IMG/VR virus record: IMGVR_UViG_3300010883_008292
Coordinates: 1 to 64,000 of that record
Length of the DNA stretch: 64,000 bases
Direction: 5' to 3' (one strand)
DNA from: a virus
Shown here: positions 25,562 to 33,477 of the stretch, in pieces
How positions within the stretch are numbered: position 1 is the first letter of the stretch
Layout: each line of letters starts with the position of its first letter
Position numbers and translations under genes: made by a program
Notes under the pieces: model-generated
The model's database searches: none
Seen by the model: only the letters and a program-made list of their open reading frames with translations
Told to the model about the DNA's origin: nothing

Positions 25562-26866
25562 ATGGGAGTAGAATCCAAAATCAGAGAACTGCTTGAAGGA
25601 AAGCTTCAGGACGCTACCGTAGCAGTGATAGATGAACAGGAAGCAGGAGACAGAATCTCGCCTATGCAAGGTTCCAGCTCTAAAGCTAACTTACCAACAT
25701 CTACAGCGGACCCACACCGTCCGTTGGACAAAACAGCTGGTGACAAAACTAATCCTTTACAAGGTAATTCCAATCCAAACCCTGAACAGCAAGACCTTAG
25801 CGGTACTAGCAATCCAGAAGGCGGATTAACAAGCCCAGTAGGCAAAGCAGCTTCCGATAAAGCTTCTAAGGCTCCTGGACTAGAAGGCGCAGGCGCTGGT
25901 AAAGCCCCTAACTTTAATGACCAAGAAGATGCTCGTTCAGTCGTAAACCAACCTAGCTCAGCAGGCAACAGAGGACCTGTTGGCGAGAGCGAAGAAGGCA
26001 ACGATGAAGCAACTTTAGAGGAAGAAGAAGTAGCAGAGGAAGAAACTGTAGAGGAAGAAGAAGTAACAGCAGAGGCAGAAGAAGTCATAGCAGAAGAAGA
26101 AGAAACTGAAGAAGAAGCTGAAGCTTCCGAAACACTTTTTGAAGAAGACATTGCTAACTTGTTTGCCGACGAAGAGCATCTTTCAGAAGAATTCAAAACA
26201 AAAGCAGCCTCATTGTTTGAGACTGTCGTTGTAGCTAGAGTCAATCAACAAATAGATTCCATAGAGGATTCACTTGTTGAGGAAGCCAATAAGGCTTTTG
26301 AAGAAGCTAAAGAAAAGCTAGTAGAAAACATTGACAAATATCTCAGTTATGTAACTGAGCAATGGATGTCAGAGAATGAACTAGCTGTTGAGAATGGCCT
26401 GAGGAATGAAATAACTGAGAGCTTTATTAAAGATCTTAAAGAAACGTTCCAAAACCATTACATCGATGTCCCTGAAGACAAATTCGATGTACTAACAACT
26501 CAACAAAAGGAAATAGACGAATTAAAATCTAAGTTAGACGAAGAGATTAATAAGTCTGTGGAAATCAGCGAAGACAGAGAACAACTACAAAAGGAACGGG
26601 TATTCCATTCCGTGGTTAACGATCTAGCTGAAACAGAAGTGGAAAAGTTTGCAACTTTAGTGGCTGACGTAAGTTATGACACCGAAGATTTGTATACTCA
26701 GAAACTAAATGTTATCAAGGAAAACTATTTTCCTAAGGCGAAAGTTGATGATAGCGATAAGCTAGAAGATAGCGTTGATCAGGGAGCATTAGACGACGGA
26801 ACAGTGATGAGCAAATATGTACAAGGTATTACTCAAGCTACTAAGTTTTCTGATGTTAAAGGTTAA
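25562..26866 (+). CDS. gp22: Prohead scaffold gp22-like, enlarged
   Basis: 434 residues, far longer than T4 gp22 (269). The C-terminal half (about 200-434) is the usual helical scaffold with coiled-coil stretches (EIDELKSKLDEEINKSVEIS), ending in YVQGITQATKFSDV. The N-terminal half is a low-complexity Gly/Pro/Ser/Asn region followed by a very acidic Glu-rich block at residues 150-185. It forms the core around which gp23 assembles and is degraded by gp21. The acidic block may compensate charge inside the prohead. Confidence 0.88.
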   Translation: MGVESKIRELLEGKLQDATVAVIDEQEAGDRISPMQGSSSKANLPTSTADPHRPLDKTAGDKTNPLQGNSNPNPEQQDLSGTSNPEGGLTSPVGKAASDKASKAPGLEGAGAGKAPNFNDQEDARSVVNQPSSAGNRGPVGESEEGNDEATLEEEEVAEEETVEEEEVTAEAEEVIAEEEETEEEAEASETLFEEDIANLFADEEHLSEEFKTKAASLFETVVVARVNQQIDSIEDSLVEEANKAFEEAKEKLVENIDKYLSYVTEQWMSENELAVENGLRNEITESFIKDLKETFQNHYIDVPEDKFDVLTTQQKEIDELKSKLDEEINKSVEISEDREQLQKERVFHSVVNDLAETEVEKFATLVADVSYDTEDLYTQKLNVIKENYFPKAKVDDSDKLEDSVDQGALDDGTVMSKYVQGITQATKFSDVKG

Positions 26867-26879
26867 AAATTAAATTTTT

Positions 26880-26887
26880 TATAAATA
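26880..26887 (+). promoter_or_regulatory. Late promoter before gene 23
   Basis: TATAAATA, 45 bp before the capsid gene, followed by an AAGGAGAAA ribosome site. It allows high, independent capsid expression. Confidence 0.85.
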
Positions 26888-26931
26888 ATTAGGTTATAAA
26901 ATATAACAAACGTAAAAACAAGGAGAAACTG

Positions 26932-28197
26932 ATGTATCTTTCAGAAGAACTACAGAAAAAGTGGCAGCCCGTATTAGAGCATCCAGATCTACAAGAGATC
27001 TCGGATCCTTATAAGCGTGCGGTTACGACAGTGGTCCTTGAAAATCAGGAGAAAGCTCTCCGTGAGGAGAAGGAATCCCTTTTCGAGGCAACCCACACAA
27101 ACCAAACAGGCGCAGGCGTAAACAACTACGATCCGATATTAATATCGTTAGTACGACGTGCACTGCCCAACCTTATGGCTTATGACGTTTGTGGTGTACA
27201 ACCAATGTCAGGTCCGACAGGTCTTATCTTCGCAATGAAGTCACACTATGCTACTATGAGTGGCACAGAGGCTTTATTTAACGAAGCAGACACAGACTTT
27301 TCGGGTGCAGGAACACACGCTGGAGCGAATCCAGTAGACGGTTCTTACACAACTGGCACACCAGTATCCACAAGCACTGCAGAAGGCTTCGGAGACTCAA
27401 CTACCCTAAATGAAATGGCGTTTTCAATCGAGAAGACAACTGTTACTGCTAAATCAAGAGCATTGAAAGCAGAATATACAGTTGAACTTGCACAAGATTT
27501 GAAAGCTGTTCATGGGTTAGATGCAGAATCTGAACTAAGTAATATTCTTTCACAAGAAATACTTGCAGAAATTAACCGTGAGGTTATTAGAACTATCTAC
27601 AAAGTAGCAAAAACAGGCTCAGCCTCTACTGCTACAGCTGGTACTTTCGACTTAGATGTCGACAGTAACGGAAGATGGTCCGTAGAAAGATTTAAAGGTC
27701 TATTGTTTAACATTGAACGCGATGCTAACGTAATTGCACAAGACACAAGACGTGGAAAAGGTAATTTTATTATCTGTTCTTCAGACGTGGCGAGTGCGCT
27801 TGCAATGGCTGGTGTTTTAGACTATGCTCCGGCATTATCAACAAACTTAAACGTTGATGACACAGGTAATACATTTGCCGGCGTTCTAAACGGTCGTTAC
27901 AGAGTTTACATAGATCCTTACTCAGCAAACACAGGAGCTGCTAGCCAGTTCTATGTTGCTGGTTATAAAGGCACAAGCCCTTATGACGCAGGTCTTTTCT
28001 ACTGTCCATATGTCCCACTTCAAATGGTTAGGGCGATAGACCCTAGCACATTCCAACCTAAGATTGGTTTCAAGACTAGGTATGGCATGATTGCTAACCC
28101 ATTTGTAATGCAGGCAGACGGAACGACTGACGGTGATACTTTCACTGCAGACCGTAACCAGTATTATAGATCAGTAAAAGTTACAAACTTAATGTAA
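26932..28197 (+). CDS. gp23: Major capsid protein gp23-like
   Basis: 421 residues, somewhat shorter than T4 gp23 (521). Hallmarks are LVRRALPNLMAYDVCGVQPM with SGPTGLIFAMKSHYA, a YTVELAQDLKAVHGLDAESEL helix, RGKGNFIICSSDVASALAM and PYVPLQMVRAIDP. It forms the hexamers of the head. The likely gp21 cleavage site lies near residue 50. A strong terminator follows. Confidence 0.95.
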   Translation: MYLSEELQKKWQPVLEHPDLQEISDPYKRAVTTVVLENQEKALREEKESLFEATHTNQTGAGVNNYDPILISLVRRALPNLMAYDVCGVQPMSGPTGLIFAMKSHYATMSGTEALFNEADTDFSGAGTHAGANPVDGSYTTGTPVSTSTAEGFGDSTTLNEMAFSIEKTTVTAKSRALKAEYTVELAQDLKAVHGLDAESELSNILSQEILAEINREVIRTIYKVAKTGSASTATAGTFDLDVDSNGRWSVERFKGLLFNIERDANVIAQDTRRGKGNFIICSSDVASALAMAGVLDYAPALSTNLNVDDTGNTFAGVLNGRYRVYIDPYSANTGAASQFYVAGYKGTSPYDAGLFYCPYVPLQMVRAIDPSTFQPKIGFKTRYGMIANPFVMQADGTTDGDTFTADRNQYYRSVKVTNLM

Positions 28198-28230
28198 ATT
28201 AAGTAGTAACCTTTAAGGTTCAACATTAAA

Positions 28231-28256
28231 ACACCCGCTTTCGCGGGTGTTTTTTT
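28231..28256 (+). terminator. Rho-independent terminator after gene 23
   Basis: An 8-bp GC-rich stem (ACACCCGC / GCGGGTGT) with a TTTC loop followed by a run of eight T. This ends the structural transcript before the convergent small gene. Confidence 0.95.
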
Positions 28257-28267
28257 GTCTAAAATAT

Positions 28268-28483
28268 CTATTTTAGGTTAACGAACTCGTTAAATTGTTT
28301 TGCAACTTCAATAACATCTTGTGCAGTGATAGATCTAACTGGTAGATCTTTTTTACTCTCTGGATGATTGTCGTTGAATAGGTGTGTAGCATCTGTCTCT
28401 TTATTGATATTACTCTCTAAAAGGCCTTCTGCTAAACTAAGTAGGTCGGCTCGGATCTCGAACCCTGATTTATTATCTGACAT
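28268..28483 (-). CDS. Conserved small protein, minus strand
   Basis: 71 residues beginning MSDNKSGFEIRADLLSLAEG and ending QDVIEVAKQFNEFVNLK. The start at 28483 has an AGGAGAAT ribosome site; upstream in-frame ATGs do not. Similar proteins with SGFEIRADLL occur beside capsid genes of other marine T4-like phages as far as I recall, without known function. It is an isolated minus-strand gene with its own late promoter at 28527-28534. Confidence 0.65.
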   Translation of the reverse strand: MSDNKSGFEIRADLLSLAEGLLESNINKETDATHLFNDNHPESKKDLPVRSITAQDVIEVAKQFNEFVNLK

Positions 28484-28526
28484 TATATTCTCCTGTGTGT
28501 GTGTCATGTCCAACATTGGACAAAAC

Positions 28527-28534
28527 TATTTATA
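28527..28534 (-). promoter_or_regulatory. Late promoter, minus strand
   Basis: Plus-strand TATTTATA reads TATAAATA on the minus strand, 44 bp upstream of the gene ending at 28268. The divergent plus-strand octamer at 28580 lies 46 bp away. Confidence 0.7.
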
Positions 28535-28579
28535 CAAAAGGTATTCAACCTTCTTTACATATGGTTACAAAGAAAGTAT

Positions 28580-28587
28580 TATAAATA
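28580..28587 (+). promoter_or_regulatory. Late promoter before iscU
   Basis: TATAAATA 22 bp before the IscU ATG, with a strong GGAGG ribosome site between. It indicates that the iron-sulphur genes are expressed late with virion genes. Confidence 0.8.
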
Positions 28588-28608
28588 CTATTATATAACG
28601 GAGGCCGT

Positions 28609-29037
28609 ATGGCGTATAGTAAGAAAGTAATAGATAGATTCGAATCGGTATTAAACAACCCACACAAACACGCAGTTGGCAGATTTGATCCTAATGATCC
28701 AGATGTAGCTACAGGAATGACAGGAGCCCCAGCATGTGGTGATGTCATGAAGTTAGATCTTAAATTAGATCCCGAAACGGATACAATTTTAGATGTGAAA
28801 TTTAAGACTTATGGTTGTGGCTCAGCAATAGCGAGCTCAACATTGTTTGTGGAGATGCTTAAGGGTAGGACTATTGAACAAGCTAAACTTATTAAAGATA
28901 AGGATATAGCTAAAGCACTAGAATTACCAGCCATTAAGTTACATTGTTCTGTATTAGCAGAAGCTAGTATTAATCAAGCAATCACACATTGGGAACAGAA
29001 GAAAGAGGCTCGTAACCATAACGGAGGACCTGAGTGA
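28609..29037 (+). CDS. iscU: IscU-type iron-sulphur cluster scaffold
   Basis: 142 residues with the full IscU ligand set: C43 and D45 in PACGDVM, C70 in YGCGSAIASS, and H112/C113 in KLHCSVLAE. Bacterial IscU builds [2Fe-2S] clusters from cysteine desulphurase sulphur and passes them on. The chaperone-binding LPPVK of bacterial IscU is LPAIK here, so HscA dependence may differ. Its stop overlaps the A-type carrier gene. It could supply clusters to phage radical SAM enzymes or restore host clusters late in infection. Confidence 0.92.
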   Translation: MAYSKKVIDRFESVLNNPHKHAVGRFDPNDPDVATGMTGAPACGDVMKLDLKLDPETDTILDVKFKTYGCGSAIASSTLFVEMLKGRTIEQAKLIKDKDIAKALELPAIKLHCSVLAEASINQAITHWEQKKEARNHNGGPE

Positions 29038-29354
29038 ATATAGATTTTACTGATGATGCTCTGGTGAAAGCTATAGAAAAGATAGAAACAAATAATAAAG
29101 CAGGCATACGCTTTGCTTTAGACGGTGGCGGGTGTGCAGGATATCAATATGATTTTAATTATGCTGATGGGCCTGAAGAGAGTGATGTTGAACTTGATTT
29201 TGGAAAATTTAAGATGTGGATAGATGCAATGTCAGAAAATTATTTAGATGGTACAGTTATCAGTTGGAAAAAAGAAGGATTAAACGAAGGGTTTCATTTT
29301 AATAACCCATCAGAAGTATCATCATGTGGGTGTGGAGTATCAGTACAATTTTAA
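29034..29354 (+). CDS. A-type iron-sulphur carrier (IscA/ErpA-like)
   Basis: 106 residues, GTG start overlapping the IscU stop with an upstream GGAGG site. The three conserved cysteines are present: C34 in GGGCAGYQY and C98/C100 in SSCGCGVSV. These proteins receive and deliver clusters to apo-enzymes. Together with IscU it forms a minimal assembly pair; no cysteine desulphurase is seen in the window, so the host must supply sulphur. Confidence 0.88.
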   Translation: MNIDFTDDALVKAIEKIETNNKAGIRFALDGGGCAGYQYDFNYADGPEESDVELDFGKFKMWIDAMSENYLDGTVISWKKEGLNEGFHFNNPSEVSSCGCGVSVQF

Positions 29355-29357
29355 ATC

Positions 29358-29513
29358 ATGGCATACATAGGAAAGTTTAAAGCAAACACACCAACAAGGA
29401 AGTGTTCGAGTCAAGGCCAAGGAGGCAGAGGAAGAAGAACAAAAATTTCTACAAGTACAATGAACAAGAATAGAAGACGAAGCTATAAAAAATATAAAGG
29501 ACAAGGTAAATGA
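29358..29513 (+). CDS. Small basic protein (51 residues)
   Basis: A very basic 51-residue product with GQGGRGRRTKISTSTMNKNRRR and a C-terminal SYKKYKGQGK; about a third of the residues are Lys or Arg. It overlaps the next ATG by 4 nt (ATGA). The TSTMNK...YKGQG pattern recurs, to my recollection, in small proteins at this place in marine T4-like phages. It is likely a nucleic-acid-binding peptide of unknown role. Confidence 0.65.
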   Translation: MAYIGKFKANTPTRKCSSQGQGGRGRRTKISTSTMNKNRRRSYKKYKGQGK

Positions 29514-30406
29514 CAACAACGAACATTAGCAATGTATCAGAGGCAAGTTGGAGTAGTAATAATCCTAATGAACTGGATTATTTAAGACCCAATGCCTTTA
29601 AATTTCAGATACACAACATTCCTAACGTGTCTTACTTTTGTCAAGCAGCAAACATTCCAGAAATGAATCTACCACCTGCTGTTATGTCAACGCCACTTGT
29701 TGATATACCTTTTGCAGGAGACAAATTAGACTTTGGTACGTTAATGATACGATTCTTAATACAAGAAGACATGAAAAACTTTAAAGAGCTATATGACTGG
29801 CTTGTTGGATTAGGATTTCCAGAATCACATGCACAATATTCAACTTTTGGAAAGAGTCAGGAGTATAGGTTCCCTGATATAAGTCCTACTAAACAAAAGG
29901 CACTAGGCCAACACTCAGACGCAAGTTTATTTCTATTAGACTCAAACAACAATCCACTTTCTCAAATTATATTTAGAGACGCCTTCCCTATTAGTTTACA
30001 GGGGTTAGACTTTGAAATTTCAACAGGACAAACAGACTATATGGTAGGTGTTGCCATGTTTAGATACAAAGACTATGTAATTGAAACATCAACACAACCG
30101 GTTTCGTTTGTGGCTAGTAATATAGGACCAACCATTACATCATCAGCTTACTGGTGGGCAGCAGAGAACCAAACAGCTATTGGTACCATCGTGGCTACTG
30201 ATCCTGAAAATAATACACTAGCATATACCGTAACAGGTACAGACGCAGGCGCTTTAACACTCAACTCAACGACAGGAGTATTAACGTTTACTACTGCACC
30301 AAATTTTGAAGTGAAGAGTAGCTATAAAGCAACAATCAACGTTACCGACGGCTCATTTACAGCAAAACAGAACATCATTATTACAGTTACTGACGTCGCC
30401 GAATAA
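29510..30406 (+). CDS. Tail-tube-fold protein with C-terminal cadherin-like domain
   Basis: 298 residues. Residues 1-200 resemble gp19/gp54-type tube or tube-initiator proteins: LRPNAFKFQIHNIPNVSYFC, ANIPEMNLPPAVMSTPLVD and MKNFKELYDWLVGLGFP. Residues 210-298 are a separate cadherin-like beta domain (ENQTAIGTIVATDPENNTLA then TFTTAPNFE), a type that often decorates virions and binds sugars. It may be a tail completion or baseplate tube protein. The domain boundary is clear, the exact T4 equivalent is not. Confidence 0.6.
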   Translation: MTTTNISNVSEASWSSNNPNELDYLRPNAFKFQIHNIPNVSYFCQAANIPEMNLPPAVMSTPLVDIPFAGDKLDFGTLMIRFLIQEDMKNFKELYDWLVGLGFPESHAQYSTFGKSQEYRFPDISPTKQKALGQHSDASLFLLDSNNNPLSQIIFRDAFPISLQGLDFEISTGQTDYMVGVAMFRYKDYVIETSTQPVSFVASNIGPTITSSAYWWAAENQTAIGTIVATDPENNTLAYTVTGTDAGALTLNSTTGVLTFTTAPNFEVKSSYKATINVTDGSFTAKQNIIITVTDVAE

Positions 30407-30422
30407 ACGGTACTCTTGCCAC

Positions 30423-30451
30423 TTGATTCTTAGTTAGTAACCAACTATACT
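30423..30451 (+). promoter_or_regulatory. Sigma70-like promoter P2 (uvsY)
   Basis: TTGATT (30423-30428), 17-bp spacer, TATACT (30446-30451), directly before uvsY at 30458. AGTT replaces the GGTT usually found after the -35 box. The -10 box ends only 6 bp before the ATG, so RNA may start at or next to the ATG and the leader is extremely short. Confidence 0.7.
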
Positions 30452-30457
30452 ATACAT

Positions 30458-30901
30458 ATGATTACATTAAATGAACTGCAGGACATGTGGGTTGAGGATT
30501 GTAAAATTGATGATCTCAATTTAGGTCCGGAGTCTACGAAAACACCTGAACTACATGCTAAATACCTAAACATGTTATCCACGTTCAAATTAACATCACG
30601 CAAAAACAAATCCAATTTACTATCTTTACGACGCGTCAAGTGGCAGTATTATCGAGGTGAATTGACACAACCAGAACTTAACAACTTAGGGTGGGATCAG
30701 TACCTAGGCAACGCTCCTTTGAATAATCAAATGAATGACTTCTTAGACACTGACCCTGATGTTATTAAACTAACTGATAAAGTCGAGTATATAGACACTT
30801 GTATAACCCTCTGTGAGGGTGTTATGAGGTCCTTAAATAGCCGTTCCTTTGATATTAAAAACGCTATTGAGTGGACCAAGTTTACGAACGGCCTTTTATA
30901 G
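30458..30901 (+). CDS. uvsY: Recombination mediator UvsY-like
   Basis: 147 residues (T4 UvsY 137). It matches the UvsY layout: NELQDMWVEDCKIDD at the start, HAKYLNMLSTFKL, the basic RKNKSNLLSLRRVKWQYYRG, and a helical C-terminus with SFDIKNAIEWTKFTNG. UvsY loads UvsX recombinase onto gp32-coated single strands. It precedes uvsW as in T4. No ribosome site is visible, fitting a near-leaderless start from P2. Confidence 0.85.
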   Translation: MITLNELQDMWVEDCKIDDLNLGPESTKTPELHAKYLNMLSTFKLTSRKNKSNLLSLRRVKWQYYRGELTQPELNNLGWDQYLGNAPLNNQMNDFLDTDPDVIKLTDKVEYIDTCITLCEGVMRSLNSRSFDIKNAIEWTKFTNGLL

Positions 30902-30921
30902 TGGTAAAAAAATGACGACCT

Positions 30922-30937
30922 TTTTGGAGCAAAAAAA
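30922..30937 (+). promoter_or_regulatory. Shared translation leader motif of uvsW
   Basis: The 16-nt string TTTTGGAGCAAAAAAA is identical to 54171-54186 before gene 44. It holds the ribosome binding site GGAG inside a T/A-tract context. It may be a target of the translational repressor RegA, which is encoded here. Confidence 0.55.
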
Positions 30938-30940
30938 GTT

Positions 30941-32398
30941 TTGATAAAAGTAAAACAAAAAGATTCAGTATATCTTAGAATAGATACAGACTTGAGTACT
31001 GATCAAGAGATATCAGACTTTTTTACCTTCGATGTTCCTGGTGCTAAGTTCATGCCACTATACAGAAATAGAATGTGGGACGGAAAGGCTAGACTATATA
31101 GCATGTACACGAAAGAATTATATGTAGGGTTACTACCTTACTTAAAGGACTTTGCTAATACATTAGAATATGAAATGGAAGTAGACGTAGATGATATTAG
31201 TGAACAAACAGATGTAAAACTATTAACAGACTCATTAAGGTTACAAGCAAATGGCAAAAGAATTCAAATTAGGGACTATCAGAGGCACGCGGTTGATCAT
31301 TGTATTAGAGAAGGTAGATCTTTACTTCTATCTCCCACTGCTAGTGGTAAGTCTCTCATTATATATTCTCTTATAAGGTATCACCAAGCAAGAGGACGCA
31401 AGCAACTTATTGTAGTACCAACAACATCATTAGTAGAACAGATGTATGGTGACTTCGAGGATTATGCTAGTGCAGATCCGTGGAAGGTATCAGAAAACTG
31501 TCATAGAATATATGGAGGCAAGGAAAAGAGTAATGAATGGCCAATAACTATTAGTACATGGCAATCAATATACAAGTATCCAAAAGCATGGTTCAAAGAC
31601 TTTGATGTATTCTATGGTGACGAGGCTCATTTATTTAAGGCTAAATCACTTACAACTTTAATGAATAAATGTACTAACACACCCTATAGGATCGGGACTA
31701 CGGGTACATTAGACGGTACTAAGACTCATAAGTTAGTATTAGAAGGCACGTTTGGACCTGTACATAAGGTAACAACTACTAAAAAACTAATGGACGACAA
31801 ACAGCTAGCCACTTTAAAAATAATATGTTGTACATTAAATTATAAAGATGCTGAAAAGAAAGATATGAAAAAGAAAACATATCAAGAAGAGATAGATTGG
31901 CTTGTTACTAATCCTCAGCGAAATGAGATCATTAGAAACTTAACGATAGCACAAGACGGCAATACATTATTACTATTTCAGTTCGTAGAAAAGCATGGAA
32001 GGGTATTATATGATATGCTTAAAGGTGAAGATCGTTCTGTGTTCTTTGTACATGGCGGAACAGATACACAAACAAGGGAAGAAATAAGAGCATTAACAGA
32101 AAAAGAAGAGGACGCAATCATTGTCGCTTCGTACGGTACATTTTCTACGGGTATAAATATAAGGAACCTACATAATATTGTCTTTGCCTCTCCTAGTAAG
32201 AGTAGAATTAGAAATTTACAATCAATTGGAAGAGGACTTCGTAGAGGAGACAAAAAGGTTGTATGTAACTTGTTTGATATTGGTGATGACTTATCGTGGA
32301 AATCACACAAGAATTATACATTGAATCATTTAATAGAACGTATTAAACTCTATAACGAAGAAGGGTTTAATTATAAATTGGTGAAAATAAATGTCTAA
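30941..32398 (+). CDS. uvsW: Superfamily 2 helicase UvsW-like
   Basis: 485 residues (T4 UvsW 503). Motif I is in LLLSPTASGKSLI, motif II is DEAH in FYGDEAHLF, motif III GTTGTLDGT, and motif VI SIGRGLRRGDK. It remodels recombination and replication intermediates. The start is a TTG at 30941 giving MIKVKQKDSVYLRI; no in-frame ATG nearby suits better. The ribosome site lies in the T/A-tract motif shared with gene 44. Confidence 0.9.
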   Translation: MIKVKQKDSVYLRIDTDLSTDQEISDFFTFDVPGAKFMPLYRNRMWDGKARLYSMYTKELYVGLLPYLKDFANTLEYEMEVDVDDISEQTDVKLLTDSLRLQANGKRIQIRDYQRHAVDHCIREGRSLLLSPTASGKSLIIYSLIRYHQARGRKQLIVVPTTSLVEQMYGDFEDYASADPWKVSENCHRIYGGKEKSNEWPITISTWQSIYKYPKAWFKDFDVFYGDEAHLFKAKSLTTLMNKCTNTPYRIGTTGTLDGTKTHKLVLEGTFGPVHKVTTTKKLMDDKQLATLKIICCTLNYKDAEKKDMKKKTYQEEIDWLVTNPQRNEIIRNLTIAQDGNTLLLFQFVEKHGRVLYDMLKGEDRSVFFVHGGTDTQTREEIRALTEKEEDAIIVASYGTFSTGINIRNLHNIVFASPSKSRIRNLQSIGRGLRRGDKKVVCNLFDIGDDLSWKSHKNYTLNHLIERIKLYNEEGFNYKLVKINV

Positions 32399-32810
32399 AC
32401 AAGAAATAAGCATCATTAAATTGATGGACGGCTCAACGTTAGTCGGTAAAATTAGTTATGGAGAAGACGTGGTAAATATAGAACACCCTATTGAGTTAGT
32501 ACCCCAAGTGGTACCTACACCAGGTGGTTTTATCGGCGAAGCAATTAATTTAAGGCCTTGGATAGCAGTGGCAGAAGAGCAGGCGTTTCAAATAGAACGT
32601 AGTAATGTTATTACAGTAGCAAATTTACAAGCAAACTTTATCCCTGGCTATCATAGAATGGTTAAGTCAATATATTTTGGCAGGCCTGAGTGGCGTGGAG
32701 ACTTCATAGAAGATAACAACGATTTTGAAATTGAAGAGCAACTACAAGAATTAGATTTAGAAACATTAGAAGAACTAGCAATTGCGGTTATAGAAAAGAA
32801 AATACATTAG
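32391..32810 (+). CDS. LSm-like small protein, first copy
   Basis: 139 residues. The N-terminus ISIIKLMDGSTLVGKISYGED resembles the Sm1 motif of LSm/Hfq-fold proteins, and FQIERSNVITVANL could be Sm2. The C-terminus is acidic and helical (EEQLQELDLETLEELAIAVI). It is related in layout to the protein at 60448. It overlaps uvsW by 8 nt and directly precedes gene 55. It may bind RNA or polymerase. Confidence 0.5.
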   Translation: MSKQEISIIKLMDGSTLVGKISYGEDVVNIEHPIELVPQVVPTPGGFIGEAINLRPWIAVAEEQAFQIERSNVITVANLQANFIPGYHRMVKSIYFGRPEWRGDFIEDNNDFEIEEQLQELDLETLEELAIAVIEKKIH

Positions 32811-32819
32811 GAGTATATT

Positions 32820-33443
32820 ATGGCAAAAAGGAGAGACCCAAACTCAGCACACTACATTGACAACAAGGAAATGCTTGTCAAGATAAGTGAGTACAGAGTT
32901 AAAAGATTAGAAGCAGAAGAATGTGGCGAACCCAAACCACGAGTTACAAATTATTTAGGTGAATGTTTTGTTAAAATAGCAAACCACTTAGCGTTTAAAT
33001 CAAATTTTGTAAACTACACATTTAGAGATGAAATGATTCTAGATGGTATTGAAAATTGTCTTACATATATGGACAACTTTGATCCAGCAAAATCTAAAAA
33101 TCCTTTTGCGTACTTTACACAAATCACATACTACGCTTTCATTAGACGTATCCAAAAAGAGAAACGTCAAATGGAAACGAAATTTAAATACATTAAGAGT
33201 CTAGATATAGAACAAATTTTAGCACATGGTTCTGATGGCGACAGTCACAACAATGAGTACCTTAGTTATATGAGAAATATCATTGAACAGGCTGAAGCAG
33301 ATAATGCAAAAGCAGACAAAGCCAATGAAGGTAAGAAAGTAGTTAAGCGTAGACCAATATATTTAGACAAGAAAATTAAAGCAAAAGAAGCAGCAGAAGC
33401 GGCAGCAGCAGCAGAAGCAGAAAAAGGACAAGTAGGTACTTGA
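32820..33443 (+). CDS. gp55: Late-transcription sigma factor gp55-like
   Basis: 207 residues (T4 gp55 185). Typical blocks are YLGECFVKIANHLAFKSNF, the region-2-like FRDEMILDGIENCLTYMDNFDP and NPFAYFTQITYYAFIRRIQKEK, which recognises the -10-type octamer TATAAATA. An Ala/Glu-rich extension (about 175-207) replaces the usual tail that binds the sliding clamp. It redirects host RNA polymerase to late promoters. Confidence 0.9.
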   Translation: MAKRRDPNSAHYIDNKEMLVKISEYRVKRLEAEECGEPKPRVTNYLGECFVKIANHLAFKSNFVNYTFRDEMILDGIENCLTYMDNFDPAKSKNPFAYFTQITYYAFIRRIQKEKRQMETKFKYIKSLDIEQILAHGSDGDSHNNEYLSYMRNIIEQAEADNAKADKANEGKKVVKRRPIYLDKKIKAKEAAEAAAAAEAEKGQVGT

Positions 33444-33469
33444 CTCGAGGTTAGTAGACCATATATAAT
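33440..33469 (+). promoter_or_regulatory. Sigma70-like promoter P3 (queE cluster)
   Basis: TTGACT (33440-33445), 18-bp spacer with GGTT three bases after the -35 box, TATAAT (33464-33469). The ATG of queE lies only 8 bp beyond, so the leader would be a few nucleotides at most. The -35 box overlaps the end of gene 55. Confidence 0.8.
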
Positions 33470-33477
33470 GTTACATA

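Noticed and set aside
25606-26244. 212-residue open frame opposite gene 22
   Set aside because: A Ser-rich translation produced by the Glu-rich sense codons; no start signal or known motif.
32152-32159. TATAAATA inside uvsW
   Set aside because: Within the helicase motif region of the gene, not followed by a start within a sensible distance.
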